From Amoebophrya sp. A120 (taxonomy: Eukaryota > Sar > Dinophyceae > Syndiniales > Amoebophryaceae): a DNA stretch of 64,000 nucleotides. Shown in pieces: positions 38,301-49,291 of the stretch. The stretch lies in contig CAJINV010000018.1 in NCBI GenBank assembly GCA_905178155.1, positions 1,096,609 through 1,160,608 on the forward strand, read 5' to 3'. Position numbers and translations under genes: made by a program. The notes under the pieces are model-generated. The model did no database searches. It saw nothing but the letters and a program-made list of their open reading frames with translations, and was not told the origin of the DNA. Position 1 is the stretch's first letter; every line of letters starts with the position of its first letter.

Positions 38301-40107
38301 CCAGACCCAGACCGAGATTTGCATTTGGTACACGCCAGCTCAGATTCAACTGCTCGTCCGTTTGCTGCAGGTGGACGTTGGGAAAGATCTGCATGTTCTT
38401 TGGGTGATGTGACGGATGAACAAGTTGCGCCTGCTGTGATGTACTCGTCGTGCTAGTGGTCTTTGTGAGTTGTAAATTATGTTGGGCGGCGTTGGAGGAA
38501 AATCCAGAATTTGATGCTCCTTGTAATTTCATCGGGGTTACCATTGTTCCCTCAAGAATACCGGTAGACTTCTTTACGTTCGTGGTTGTCATCGTACTCA
38601 TGTCCGCGATTTCCAAATCATTACTTAGGTTGTTTGCGTTACTATTTCCATTCGCGTTCGCTTCGCTCCCCCCGTTGCTACTGGTCGTGGAGCTCCGCGT
38701 CAGGAGCGCGAAATTGGGACTTTCCTTGAGCGCTTCCCGAAATTCCGTCGGAGACTGCGCGAGCGATTTCTGCACCTGCTGGCTCCCCGTGCGAGACAAA
38801 GTAGTATTAACGCTGCTCGGACTGGCCTGCAGCCCGCTGTTGGCTCTGGAAAGGACGAAGGGCGGATATCAAATGCAAGTATGTCTGGGTCTGGAGGGTT
38901 CTGAGACTTGTCACGCACGTTTTGCATGAGCCAGGATGACTGTGATGCATGCCCTAGCATCACAGATTTTTTCAGGGTTTCTTGGTGCCTATTCCGCATG
39001 ACAAATGCCCCTGCGCGTCCCCAAAAATTACATTCCCGCCTTTGCTGCTCATGCAATACAGATATTTTTGGAATCCAAACGCAGCATCACAAGTTGCGTT
39101 CTTCCAGACCCGGACATACTTGCACTTCATAGCGGGTTGTCCACAACCATTGCCTCGTCGAAAAGCGGCAAATTTTCGGAAATCCCCAAATCCGTATGCT
39201 ATCGTAAGGAAAAATCCCCCCTCCCCAGATTGAAAACGTATCCGTCTGAAAATTTGTGATGCGCATTTGTGACCTCAAATCCTGTCTGTATTGCAAGAAG
39301 GCAAGTCCAGAGTGAGAGCGCCCCGCATTTTGCAGGCGGTTTGTGATGCTGTTGGGCATAGAGCATACACGTTTGTCATGCTAGGTGCCTACGTCAAAAC
39401 CTCTCGACTGAGGCTTGACATATGCCTGCAGTCCTCTACTGCAAGACAGATCTGATTTGTGTGCGGAAATCCAGCATCAGAAACTTCGTTTCGATATGGG
39501 GAGGGGGGACTTTTCCTCACGATATATGCGCCACGCTCTTCGGACTGATCACCTGGATTGGCTGGGAGGCGACACCAGAAGTGGATGCTCCGGTCGGGGT
39601 GTGAAACAAGTGATCCGCGGTGCCGAGTAGCGCAGCCTGCCGACCGTTGCTCACGCCGTTCAAAGCCGTAGTACCGTTACCACCTCCGGGGTTGGTGCCG
39701 AACCCGGCGCGCGGCGTGAGCGAGAGAGGCGTCGCGAAGCTGTCAAGCAGTGGGTCACCTGGTATGTTGTCATTTGTGGTCGAGATTCTGCTTCTTTGGC
39801 AAGTGTGTACACTACATGTTGGATCCAGATTATCATCGTCGTAGTGCATCCAGAGTAGGCAGTCATCTTCCTCGCAGCTCTCGTCTTCTTCCTCCTGCTC
39901 CCAGCCCAGTAGCGATTTGAAACCACTTGCGATATCGTCGAACCACGAGGGCGGCTCGGCAGAAACATCTTCGACGGTGGCAGGAGGTGGAGCTTGATGT
40001 TCTACAGCGGAGGTTCTTGTAGGCGGCTTTCTATCACGGAAGGAACCCTCTCTACTTGTAGTTTCCTCTCCCCGCGAGGAAGTAAGGGCTGCGCACGTGG
40101 CGGCCAT
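35331..40107 (-). CDS. Sec14-like CRAL-TRIO lipid-binding protein with long N-terminal region
   Basis: The start ATG is at 40105-40107 and the stop TGA at 35331-35333. The N-terminal half is Ser/Thr/Asn-rich, with an acidic patch (EQEEEDESCEEDD), and is probably disordered. The C-terminal part reads as a CRAL-TRIO fold: helical lead-in (SMLRFLYSSKMNPAEAKKLL), first strand region (GFCVLSGRDFEGRPMIWIKY), GVRLVYDFNGLRL, VVFLDAPPLLRHAWQIAQAM and the late motif LPRYLGGQQVPNADF. The family binds and exchanges phosphoinositides or other small lipids at membranes; the ligand here is unknown. One GT-AG intron (36120-36313) joins IASV to VFLDAPP. Seven elements interrupt the gene (39200, 38867, 38072, 37756, 36460, 35717 and 35365 starts), and all seven junctions stay in frame. 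The last element leaves a terminal exon of about 30 bp (HCVKNDSLLY). Confidence 0.85.
35365..35633. mobile_element. Introner element, family A
   Basis: The TSD is GATGC/AATGC (4/5). Excision gives SYLLHCVKNDSLLY then stop. Confidence 0.88.
35717..35988. mobile_element. Introner element, family B, diverged ends
   Basis: The ends are TGTCCTAAGGAAAAACG and TTCAAGTACAGTGGATA. The TSD is ATAGC/AGAAC (3/5). Removing element plus 5 bp still gives YAEFCEVSQLPRYLGG in frame. Confidence 0.82.
36460..36712. mobile_element. Introner element, family A
   Basis: The TSD CACGT is perfect. Excision gives ALQDVPSMAKGVRLV. Confidence 0.95.
37756..38016. mobile_element. Introner element, family A
   Basis: The TSD CCGGT is perfect. 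Excision gives FKEDRDRLFEHLK. Confidence 0.94.
38072..38330. mobile_element. Introner element, family A
   Basis: The TSD is CGCGC/CACGC (4/5). Excision gives LSWRERSALSEFQ. Only a 51-bp exon separates it from 37756-38016. Confidence 0.9.
38867..39131. mobile_element. Introner element, family A
   Basis: The TSD is GCGGA/GCGGG (4/5). Excision gives VDNPPFVLSRANSG. Confidence 0.9.
39200..39524. mobile_element. Introner element, family C
   Basis: The TSD TATGC is perfect. Excision gives KSVAHTDLGISENL. The exon to its left neighbour is 63-68 bp. Confidence 0.94.
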
Positions 40108-40614
40108 CTTAGAACTACTCGCGGACGTCGTGGTTGGGCAATTTCTTGTCCTCCAGAAGAACTATGTCGCACTTTTTACAACCACACAGTCGTTCTTTGT
40201 CCAAATCAATGATATTTTTGGGGTCCAACTAGTACAAGAAGCGAGTGTAGTAATGAGGCCCTGAAGTCCATCCGCAGGTTGAGAAGACCACGATCAGAGA
40301 CGAGAGCAAGACCGGACTCGTTTTCAACAAAATTTTGTGTGTTAAAAACGCGGCAAAAACTACTTTTTTTCTTATTTCGCGCAACACATTTTCAAAAAAT
40401 CAATGCGCGACCTCATCTAAATGTGACGCTAAACACGAAACATCCAATTGTGCATTTTTTAGACGCAGTCTCGTCAAATTTGAATGGCGAAGATGGGAAC
40501 ACCTTTTGACGGCAAACGGCAATTGGAAGCAGGCGAAGGCGAACCTGATTCCTCAAATTCATAAAAATCTTCCATCTAAAGAAGTGACAGAACTTCCGAA
40601 GCAACACTCTACTA

Positions 40615-42077
40615 CTAAAACTTCAAAGCAATTTTACCGAGCCCCCCGAATGGTCCCCCGCCGCCTGCGCCAAAGCTCATCCGGTCGTCGTGTCTGCTGC
40701 CCTTCCGTACAGGCAAAATATCGCTCGCCGTCACGGCGTCCCACCGGAACCACAACAAATTCACATTCTCCGGAAGGTCGTCGTCAAAAATATACTCCGT
40801 GAGGACCGCGAAGCAGCCCCGGAGAAACATCAAATTTACGATGGCCAGCGAAAACCGGATCACATCCGACACCAGGCAAAGAAAGTCCGTCGAATTTAGC
40901 GCGTGCTTGACCGCGGTGAGCACGCATGTCAGATAGTGCAAAACGACTGTGAGCTCGTTTGGCTCGAAAACATCTCTGGGGGTGGAAGACGGACCGAAAG
41001 CTGCAGCTCCCGCTGGAACGGCTGGCAGTAAATCGGTTCCATGTTGTTGCGTTGCACCGGCTGCATGATCAGACTCATTACTCACGCTCGTGCGGCCCAT
41101 GATGGCCTCCCCAGTTGTAGTTGTACCCGCGGCGCCTCTGTGCGCTCCGCTACTAGCGAGACCGTCCTGGAGGTGCCCCGGACCACTCACCTCGCTGCCT
41201 GTGACGATGCGCAGGTCTGTGACGAACATTTCGTAGACCAGCACAAAGCCGTGGATCACCAAATTTGCGGGCACAGAAAACTATCCTGTGCAAAAGTATC
41301 GGACTCGTAGTAATTCTTGCAGTCATGCATTACAAATTTTTTCCCTAAGGTAAATCCGCATGACAAATTTTATTGCTCATGCTGAGGGAATTTGTAATGC
41401 ATTTATACGAGTACGATACTTTATTTGCAATGCATAAAAACAACAGGCAGACCGTGAACAGCGACAAGCCGCTCAAGTAGAACAGCCGCGCTCTATCAAA
41501 AGGAAAAATCCCCCCTCCCCATATCAAAACGGAAATCTGTGATGCAGATTTGTTGTCACAAATCAGCTGTGTCATGCTACACGGAAAAAGATGCGGACTG
41601 TAGTGCTGGGTGGCGTGGGGGAGCCTTGCATCTTCAGCATGATAGGAGGCAGCTGAGAGTGGGAAACAGCATGACAAATTGCCTGCAAACGAGACCACGA
41701 CTGCGGCTCTTGGCCTTCTAGCATGACAAGTCGATTTGGTACCTCAAATCCTGCATCACAGATTTCCATTTCGATATGGGGAGGGGGGATTTTTCCGTTT
41801 GATACGTTCCGGACAACACGCCCAGAAGCCCGCAGAAGCTCCCGAACAGCAGCAGAGCGTCGCAAAAAATGTCCAGGTGGTGCAGCTTGGAGGAATTGGT
41901 TTTGAACACGCGCTCCGCCTGCGGCGAATGGTTTTGATTGATCTGTAACTCTTCCTCCTCGTCACCAGCCGCTACCTGATCCACCGTGCACAACCTCCAC
42001 CACGAAACCGCCAGCCAGAACAGCGTGAAGCCGGACAACACAGCCCGCTGAATATTGATAATTGGGTAGCGACGCAT
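40615..42077 (-). CDS. Multipass membrane protein, unknown family
   Basis: I start at the ATG at 42075-42077 (MRRYPIINIQRAVLSG); the stop is at 40615. Removing elements 41494-41804 and 41282-41436 gives one frame: GVLSGTRLFYLSGLSLF at the first junction and LLFSVPANLVIHG at the second. At least five hydrophobic segments are visible: AVLSGFTLFWLAVSWW, FCDALLLFGSFCGLLGVL, LFYLSGLSLFTVCLLF, LVIHGFVLVYEMFV and a pair around VSDVIRFSLAIVNLMFLRG. The loop between the fourth and fifth is Ala/Gly/Thr-rich, and the tail is Gly-rich (FGAGGGGPFGGLGK). The helix spacing loosely recalls ER membrane proteins, but I see no RING or other signature and assign no function. Confidence 0.7.
41282..41436. mobile_element. 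Introner element, family D
   Basis: The TSD AAAAC is perfect. Excision gives CLLFSVPANLV, keeping a membrane segment intact. Confidence 0.93.
41494..41804. mobile_element. Introner element, family C
   Basis: The TSD is CGCTC/CGTTC (4/5). Excision gives LSGTRLFYLSG. Confidence 0.92.
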
Positions 42078-42592
42078 CTTCAAAATCTTCTTCGTACGGT
42101 CTTTATGGTTGTTATTTTTCTGAAGCCCCGAGAAGTACTTATGTTCTTACGGTGCGAGAACTAGATCAAAATCAACTCTACAAAGCCATGAGGTGCTTGC
42201 AGCCTCCACCAAAGTAGACAGTAAACGTAAAGGACGTAATCGCAACGACGAGTACAATAATTTAAACGGAAGAAAAAAACAAAAAACTTCGACCATTTCA
42301 CGCGTGGTTCTTTATTTTGCGCAAGAAATTCTAGGATCATGCGCGTGCTTCTTTCGCAACACAAAAAGCGAGCTGAACTCGAAGACCGATGCAGATGAAT
42401 TTGGATCTGCTCCACAAGAAGGAGAAGATGACCGCAAGGGATTCCATCATCCTTTCCTTTCGCAAGTCGAACTCCCTGCGGAATAAAAAAAAGGCAGTAG
42501 CAGTAGAATCAATTATACAAGAGCTGCCTAGTACTCGCGAGTAGTAAGTTGGCGTTTCATGAAAAAAAGCTTCATTCTAAATGTTTTTCTCA
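42078..42592. other. Short intergenic gap
   Basis: About 500 bp between the RAD17 stop and the start of the membrane-protein gene. No introner element and no recognisable feature. Confidence 0.5.
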
Positions 42593-45500
42593 TCAAGAAT
42601 CCTCCGAATTATCATCGTCGAAGTCTTCGATATCATCAACCAAAAGTTTAGCGACCCCCACAGGCCGCGCCACCACCACCTCCGGTTCATCGACTGCGGT
42701 CGCGGTCGGGATCTCTAGGGCTGGTGGCTTGTTTGGCGCTGCGCCATAATTCTCACCGAAATTATTTGCCCCACCAGCACTGTTCATCTGGGGATCAAAC
42801 CCGAACTCGTTCTCGTTTCGCAGTTTGCTCGCCAAGTGCGTGATCTGGTGCAACGCAACGTGGGGCAGCGCCGGCGCCTGTCCGCGGGTGTTCCGGAGAA
42901 TCTGGTCGATGTAGCCGTAAATTTCGTAATCCCCGAAATTGATACAACTCGGCTGCTGCTGGTTCAGGTAGCTTGTGGTCCTGCTCCAATCTGGCTCTGA
43001 CAGTGTAGCTGGTGCAAAAAATGCGGACGAAGCGGTTGTACTGGCGTTATTAGTATTGTTGTTGTACACTTCTCCTTTGTATATTCAGAGGAAAAATCCC
43101 CCCTCCCCATATCGAAAAGGCATGCTACCGAAAATTTGTCTTGCTGATTTGAGACCACAAATCACGTCTGTCTTGCAAGAAGACAAATGCAGAGGCTTCC
43201 CTGCCATTATGGGAGCGATTTGGCATGCAGTTGGGCCTAGGGGACAGCAGTTTGTAATGCTAAGCAACTAGACCAAATGTCCTTCCCTAGGCTGCGGATC
43301 TGGCTGCGATGCCGTATTGCAAGACAGCGCGCATTCGTGTACACAAATCCTGCATCACAGATTTCCCATTTGATATGGAGTGGGGGGTCTTTTCCCGTTG
43401 ATATTGTACCAGTGCTTCTCTAAATTCGCCTTCTGCCTCTCCCGGTCCACATCGATGATTCGGGACCGGCGAAATTGAAAAAGCCCGTGCCCACTAGAAT
43501 TATGATTCTGATAATTGTTGTTCCCGCCAGAAGCTGCAGACCTTGATGGTGTGTAATTCGGCTTCTGACAGAAGATGTTTGCGTCCAAGTAGCTTCTGCA
43601 GACCAACTCCAGGTCGTCGGTCGTTATTTGTCCGAAATTCGTCAAGTTCGCGTTCCCCGAAATCGCACACAGGCTGTCCAAGAAATCCGCGTAGGTGGAG
43701 ATGGGAGTAAAAGTTGAAGCACAAGCATTCGCACTGCTTGGCGTTTCAAACATATTTCCCGGCGATGGCCGATGTTGATGTTGCTGCAGCTGCATTCCTC
43801 CTTCCAGTCCGGTAGCGCCTGTTGCTGCTTCTACGGATGAGTACACAGACTGCAAAGGAGTAGAATTTTCTGTAGAGGAGAAAAACGCCGGCGCATTGGT
43901 GAAAACGAAATCGACAAACATGCGTGGCTCCTGCACCTCCAGTAACTCCTCCAAGTCGTAGTAAACCTGGGGCCGGATGGACTTCACCAGTGTCAACGTC
44001 GCAGCTGGGGTGGTGGAGGACGTCGAAGATGAGTTTATACTCTGTAACAACGCGGGTGTTCGCAACGAAAATTCCTCGACTTTGATTTGCCGGCTGCCCT
44101 TCTCGGAAAATTCCTTCGGATTCTTGTAGTCTTTTGCGGTTTTGTTCGGCAGTGGCCGCGGGAGAGTTGTTATCTCGTTGTTGTCCTGCTCTTCGGTTCT
44201 TGATGTAGTGGTGCTTCTACTACCTGGAATTGTTGTCGGTTTGGCACCTGTAGTAGTTCTTATCATACTTCCGGCCTGAGTATTGCTGGTGTGACTGCCT
44301 ACAGCAGCTGAGCTCTGCCCCGCACCCTCAGGTGGTAAAACCCGCTGCCGCTTAGCTGGTGGCCCAGCGGGCGGCGCGACAACATTCAGCATCTCCGGCT
44401 CGCTGTCCGACGAAGTGAGACAAATAATGTCGTCGTGTACTTTATTTGCGACGCCGGGAGAACCAGAATCCTGGTTCTTTTTAGCAAAGTTCACTCTCTT
44501 CATCACCGGTTTCAGCTTCGCCGTTGGAAGGTTCGTTTCGTTTGCCTTTGGCGAAGGTCTACTTCCCGCTCCTGGTTGAACTTCTGCTACTCCGGGTGCA
44601 GCTGGCCGTCTCTTCATCCCAGTTCCAGCAAAGCCGCGCGAACTTGGGCTGGAAGACGCGGAGGCGTAAGAAGTAGTAGACCTCTTGTGAGCACCATCTG
44701 GTACTTCTATCACAGGCTCGGCGTTTATCCGCACTACAGGTAGGGGTCCACCACCTTTGTTCACCTCGTTAATATTCCTTGTCGTACTAGAAGTTGACAT
44801 TATACTACTACTCACGACAACATCTTCCGCACGGGTTGTAGGGTCGTGCGCGAGATCCGTAGAGGTCGTGCTGTAACCACCTAGTACGTGACGAGGATTC
44901 TTTATTTTACTTCCATCCCAATCTTGCCTCGATGAACGCGGGTCGTCCCCAACCTGTTGCGCGCCATGTTGATCCACCACAGAAACAATTTGTGGCCCCC
45001 GCGATGGTGCAACTTGTACCGCTTTAGCAGCGGCCGCAAGAAGTTGTGCCTTCCTCCTTTTCTCAACGTCTTCGAATTTTTGCCAAAAGTCCTTCGTTTC
45101 GCGCTCTTTCCATTCTACGAATTCCTGCACCAGAGTCTCCGGATCCGCTTTTGGTTCGCACCTCTTATTGTACAAAATCCGCCCCAAAGCGTGGAAAAAG
45201 TGCAGACTATCGAGCCGGCGAATCCGGTCCAGGCCGGCGGCTGTTTGGGCTTGTGCGTCTCCTTCTTCGGTTATTTTCAATACGGGCACAAATTCTGTTG
45301 CTCCTGCTGCGTAGGTGTTTTCTCTGTAGTTGTTGTCCCTCTGCGAGGACCGCTGTTGTGAAGGAGCTGCCCCCTGGCTGAACGCCATGCTGCTCGGGTT
45401 CGTTCTACCGCCAGAAGCAAACATATGCTCTTGATGCGCAACTTCTGGTGCACTAGCACCATTACCAAGATACCGCTTCTTCCCCCTGCCACCGCTTTTT

Positions 45501-46981
45501 GCGGCCGCAGATTTGGCTTTCGCTTTTGGCCTTCTGCCACCACCAGCACCTTTCGAGCCGGTTATATGAATTTGGCCACCATGGTCTGCGTCGTATTTTT
45601 TCACGGCGTAGAATTGCAGATTCACCACTGCTTGTCGCAAGTCCCCGCTTTGCTGCAGGGACTCCTTCAAACCGTGGGAAATTGCGGTATTTGTCAGATT
45701 CAGGACCCGGGTGATCGCCTTTCCCAGAATGGTCGGCGCCACGGCGTTGAATTTTATCAGCTGTGTAGCGGGGATATGCATTACAAATATGTCTGCCTCT
45801 AGAGACTTGTAATGCTGAGTTGCGTAGCATGAGGAGACCACAAGTGATGGCTTAGCATGACAAGTACAAGCTTCTGAGCTTCGACGTGTTGCCTATTCTG
45901 CATGACAAACTGCGTTTCTGCATCACAGAAAAACGGGGCTTTTGGGTAACGCGCATGACAGACTTGAGCGTTTTGCTAACCAAGCAAGACAAATCTCGCT
46001 CTCTTCCAGACCCAGACATATTTGCACTGGATATGGAAGACGCAGGCTGTTTTTTGTGTAGTTGTACTCGAACAGAACCCGTTCCTGCTTGGTTTGAAAC
46101 ATATCAAATGTAAAAATGTCTGGGTCTGGAAACTTGTGATGCTGGGTGGCGTCTCATGATGAGGCCAGAAATGCTGGCTCAGCATCACAAGTTTCTGAGC
46201 TTCTAGGTGTTGCCTATTCTGCATGACAAACTGCGTTTCTGCATCACAGAAAAATGGAGCTCTTGGGTAACTTGCATGACAGATTTAAGAGTCATGCCAG
46301 ACAAGCATGACAAACATGCATTCTTCCAGACCCAGACATTTTTACATTTGATAGAACAGCCTGCGGAACAAAAAGTCCTCGTTGTCGTTCCCCAGCAGCT
46401 ATGCATTGCAAAAGTAATCGCACTCATGCATTACAAATCTCCATTCCAAGGTAAAACAGCATGACAGATTCCATTTGTCATGCTGAGCTAGTTTGTGATG
46501 CAATTTTTGTATACGAGTTGTACGAGACTTTTGCAATACATAGCAGCGCCAGCCGGTACGTGCGGCGGAACCTCGGGCTGAGAGCCTCGATCAGGTTCTC
46601 CCGGAACCCCAACCCGTCGAATTCCATCAGGCCGAAGGGGAAATCTTTCAAACACAGTAGGTTCGCAGTGGAGTTCTTGTCGCCCATCCTCCGCTGTTCC
46701 CCCTCCTTGAGAAAGGAAAAAAAGGACGCGCCGATCTTTTCCGGGGGGGAGATCCACTGGCGAAAGTTCAACCCCAGCTCCTCGGCGAGCAGCTTCAGCG
46801 TGGTCGCCTTCCCGCTGCCCGGGGGACCGATCAAAAGGAGCACCTTCTGCCGGGAAGCGGCACTGGTGAGGAAGTCCCGGACCTCGTTGATTTTGTTCTT
46901 GTGGACCGCCAACTCGTCGGGGGAACTCGGGGCGTAGTCGAGGGTCCAGCAATTCTTGATGCTGGAGGAAGAAGAGGACAT
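42593..46981 (-). CDS. RAD17: RAD17 checkpoint clamp loader
   Basis: RAD17 replaces the large RFC subunit and loads the 9-1-1 clamp at damaged DNA in the nucleus. The start ATG is at 46979-46981. The RAD17-type lead motif is clear (LAVHKNKINEVRDFL), then Walker A (GPPGSGKATTLKLLAEELG) and FRQWISP. After element removal the AAA/lid part reads ATQLIKFNAVAPTILGKAI and SGDLRQAVVNLQF, then HFFHALGRILYNKR, all diagnostic for RAD17. A long Ser/Thr/Pro-rich insertion follows, then a conserved helical segment (YADFLDSLCAI) and an acidic C-terminal tail (DDIEDFDDDNSEDS). Four elements interrupt it: 46400, 46102, 45775 and 43082. All junctions stay in frame (RLALLGNDNEDFLFRRLF, NSLRLPATQLIKF, HWYKGEVYNNN). 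The protein is longer than animal RAD17 because of the low-complexity insert. Confidence 0.93.
43082..43403. mobile_element. Introner element, family C, diverged ends
   Basis: The left end is TATTCAGAGGAAAAATCCCC and the right end is TTTTCCCGTTGATA. The TSD TTGTA is perfect. Excision gives KHWYKGEVYNNN. Confidence 0.9.
45775..46033. mobile_element. Introner element, family A
   Basis: The left TIR is altered (ATGTCTGCCTCTAGAGACTT). The TSD is GGGGA/TGGAA (3/5). Excision nevertheless rebuilds RLPATQLIKFNAVAPT of RAD17. Confidence 0.88.
46102..46353. mobile_element. Introner element, family A
   Basis: The TSD is AAACA/GAACA (4/5). Excision gives FRRLFQTKQERVLF. It is nearly identical inside to 30980-31237. 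Confidence 0.93.
46400..46542. mobile_element. Introner element, family D
   Basis: At 143 bp, the shortest element here. The TSD GCAGC is perfect. Excision gives RTYRLALLGNDNED. Confidence 0.94.
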
Positions 46982-47939
46982 TGTGGGTCGTCTATTACTA
47001 TTTTCATTCGCATGTACTTACGTCGTCGACAGGGAAAACTTACTGTATAGACTGGTTGACATCAGGAGCCGAAACGAAAGTTTCTCTTGCCAATATTTTG
47101 TAGTGTTTCAAGCTCCTTGTTCCGTAGCTCTTTCCTTACTAGAAAGATCGAAAATAGATCGTCGCATCTTCGGTATGATGATGGTGATCCAAACCAAGCC
47201 CTGACAAAAACATCAATGCGAATTCAACATGACATTTCGACAACGAAATTTGTGACAAACGACACGTGGCGGAGAGCTGCATAGACAATCAGACCTGACA
47301 CCAAGCAACAAGAAGATAATTCGATCAGGTAAGTAGTAGATGATGTCGCTTAGTCCGTTTAGGGTACAATTTTTACACCAGAAAAGCTGCATGCTCTTTC
47401 CAATATATTAATCCAAACTAAGTATATCGAATAATCAGTCCATAACTTCTGCCAGTAAAGTACACGGTCAACACACGTCGCCGAAGAACTAGTGTACTAT
47501 CACAGGCGCGTTTGCAACACTGGCACAGCCAAGAAGGTCCTCGAGAGGACCCTCTGGAGGTCGTTGTGCCCCTAGTCTTTCAATCTTGGTCGTACAACTA
47601 CCTGAAGGAGCATTAACAAAGTCATTCGATTTGAAGTTCAATGGCAGGAAGCCTTCGCAGCCACTGCGTTTGTAGTTACAGCCCTTGTTTGCGCATCAAT
47701 TGCTTCGAATCAATATCGGTTTAGATTGTTTTCACAGTGGAAAGTCGAGGAGGTTGAGTAAACAAGAAAGGTACTAAATCACTTCGCAGCTCAGGTAAAC
47801 AAAAGCAAATTTGTCGTGAATAATCTTCTCACAGCGGATTCCGAAATCAAATGGTACTACTGTAGCATGGTTCTTAACTACACGTGACTATAATTCGCAG
47901 GAGCCACAGCTGTTTGCTTTCCATTTTTCCCCATTTACG
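46982..47939. other. Intergenic, nothing recognised
   Basis: It contains the 5' side of RAD17 and the 3' side of the dynein light-chain gene. No supported exon, RNA gene or element. Confidence 0.45.
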
Positions 47940-48398
47940 TATTAAAATGAAAAATCCCCCCTCCCCATATCAAAACGGAAATTTGTGATGCTAAAACAAC
48001 CGCACCGACATTGCCATTGTCCAGCATAGCTGAGGAGGCAAGCCTCCACAGGCTCCGGAACGGCATAGGGTCAGAACCGCGAAAACATCGCGAGTATTTC
48101 TTCATCCCCGGGCACTCTTATATTTGTGATGCTGATTTGTGGCCACAAATCAGCTCTGTATTGCAGGGAGGCACGGCGGCCAGATCCCCAGGCTAGGTGG
48201 GGGCGTATGGGTCTAGTTGCTCAGCATGGCAAACGGCTCCCCTTTAGGCCCAACAGAATGACAAATCGCTTCCATAATGGGGCGGAAGCTTCTGCCAATT
48301 CTTGCAAGACAGATGTGATTTGTGACCTCAAATCCGCAACACAAATTTTTGGAAACATACCTTTTCAATATGGGGAGGGGGGATTTTTCTTCACGATA
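47940..48398. mobile_element. Composite family C element just downstream of the dynein stop
   Basis: The left arm (TATTAAAATGAAAAATCCCC) and right arm (GGGGATTTTTCTTCACGATA) are family C, but the length is 459 bp and no TSD matches (TTACG/GTCAG). An extra segment of about 130 bp (about 47996-48121) is bounded by two copies of ATTTGTGATGCT, as if inserted between or by recombination of two elements. It ends 9 bp short of the dynein stop codon and would lie in the 3' UTR. Confidence 0.7.
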
Positions 48399-48407
48399 GT
48401 CAGTCTC

Positions 48408-49291
48408 TTACACCTTGTAGAAGAGAAACGCGTGCTGGCCAATGTAAAATATAACCCGCTCAAGCGTTACAATCTCAAACGTTACAATAGAGTCTGGAAT
48501 TTGTATTGCATGAAGAGCGAGAGGAACGCAGAGAGAATCGAGCTTTTCGCAATACAAATTTTGCCGGATTTCAGGTGGGTCGGGGACTCCGAAACTTGTC
48601 ATGCACAACCCTATGGGAGTAGGCCAACTCATGCAGTTCTTGCATCACAGATTTCGACATTTTATTGTAACGTTTGAGATTGTAACGCTTGAGCCAGTCA
48701 TATAAAAGTAGATGAATTTCTGCTTTTCGTGCACGCAGTAGCTCCCGAAACCCTTGCCGCAGACGATGATCCACCCGAGACCCCACTTCTCGTCGAAGTG
48801 CTCTTTCAGTGCGCTGCAGATCTCTGCTCCGTCCTTGTCTGGATTTTTCCTGACAAAGTTTTTTGTTTTTTTTTGCTTCTTCAGTGCATAGATAAGTAAT
48901 CACAACACAATTGCTTTTATGATGGTCGTCGCATGACATGTTGCGCTCTGCAAAATCTGCAAAACGGAATCAACTTGTACCCCTCCAACTGTGCCATTGC
49001 TTGGTGAACTGCATCGTGCATGCAGTCGTCCGGCATATCCGATGGCCAGAGGATCCGTGCACCCGATTTATGCAGGAGGTTGCAAAAACCATTTCAATTT
49101 CTCATGTGATTTGCAGCTGATGTATCAGAATTTCCAACAGAAATGCAAATACGTTCAGGAAACAGGTATGCTTGCGGCTGACGTTGGGGTTGTCTTCGCA
49201 TGCGCATGAGAAATGGCATTAAACATTTTTTGCAAATTTCGTAACAGAGTGTGCGGAACTCCTCCTTTACTGCGTCCTTTTCCTGGGCCAT
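48408..49291 (-). CDS. LC8-type dynein light chain
   Basis: LC8 is a small dimeric hub protein of the dynein motor that also binds many other partners. After element removal the C-terminal half is unmistakable: ICSALKEHFDEKWGLGWIIV, GKGFGSYCVHEKQKFIYFYI and GQHAFLFYKV then stop. The N-terminal part has SDMPDDCMHDAVHQAMAQLE. A GT-AG intron (48850-48980) joins QLEG to KNPDKDGAEI. Element 48450-48702 splits the codons for FIYFY, and its removal restores FIYFYIGQ. A second, degenerate inverted repeat (about 49080-49235) separates the first exon (MAQEKDAVKEEFRTLCYE) from the rest; I could not fix that junction exactly. The product is about 120 residues, slightly longer than the usual 89-90 because of the N-terminal extension. 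Confidence 0.9.
48450..48702. mobile_element. Introner element, family J (single copy here)
   Basis: The left end is TATAACCCGCTCAAGCGTTA and the right end is AACGCTTGAGCCAGTCATA. Each arm also holds a second copy of a GTTACAATCTCAAACGTTAC-type word. The TSD TAAAA is perfect. Excision rebuilds FIYFYIGQ of LC8. Confidence 0.93.
49080..49235. mobile_element. Degenerate introner-like inverted repeat
   Basis: The arms TTGCAAAAACCATTTCAATT (49080-49099) and the complement around 49212-49235 enclose CTCATG/CATGAG core motifs. No TSD could be fixed. It lies between two dynein light-chain exons, so it is probably an eroded element. Confidence 0.45.

Noticed and set aside
36310-38333. Repeated peptide KCKNVWVWK / QTQTFLHLI as a conserved protein motif
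   Set aside because: It is the translated family A arm and recurs wherever an element lies.
40615-42077. Membrane protein as an HRD1-type ubiquitin ligase
   Set aside because: Helix spacing is loosely similar but there is no RING domain or diagnostic motif.
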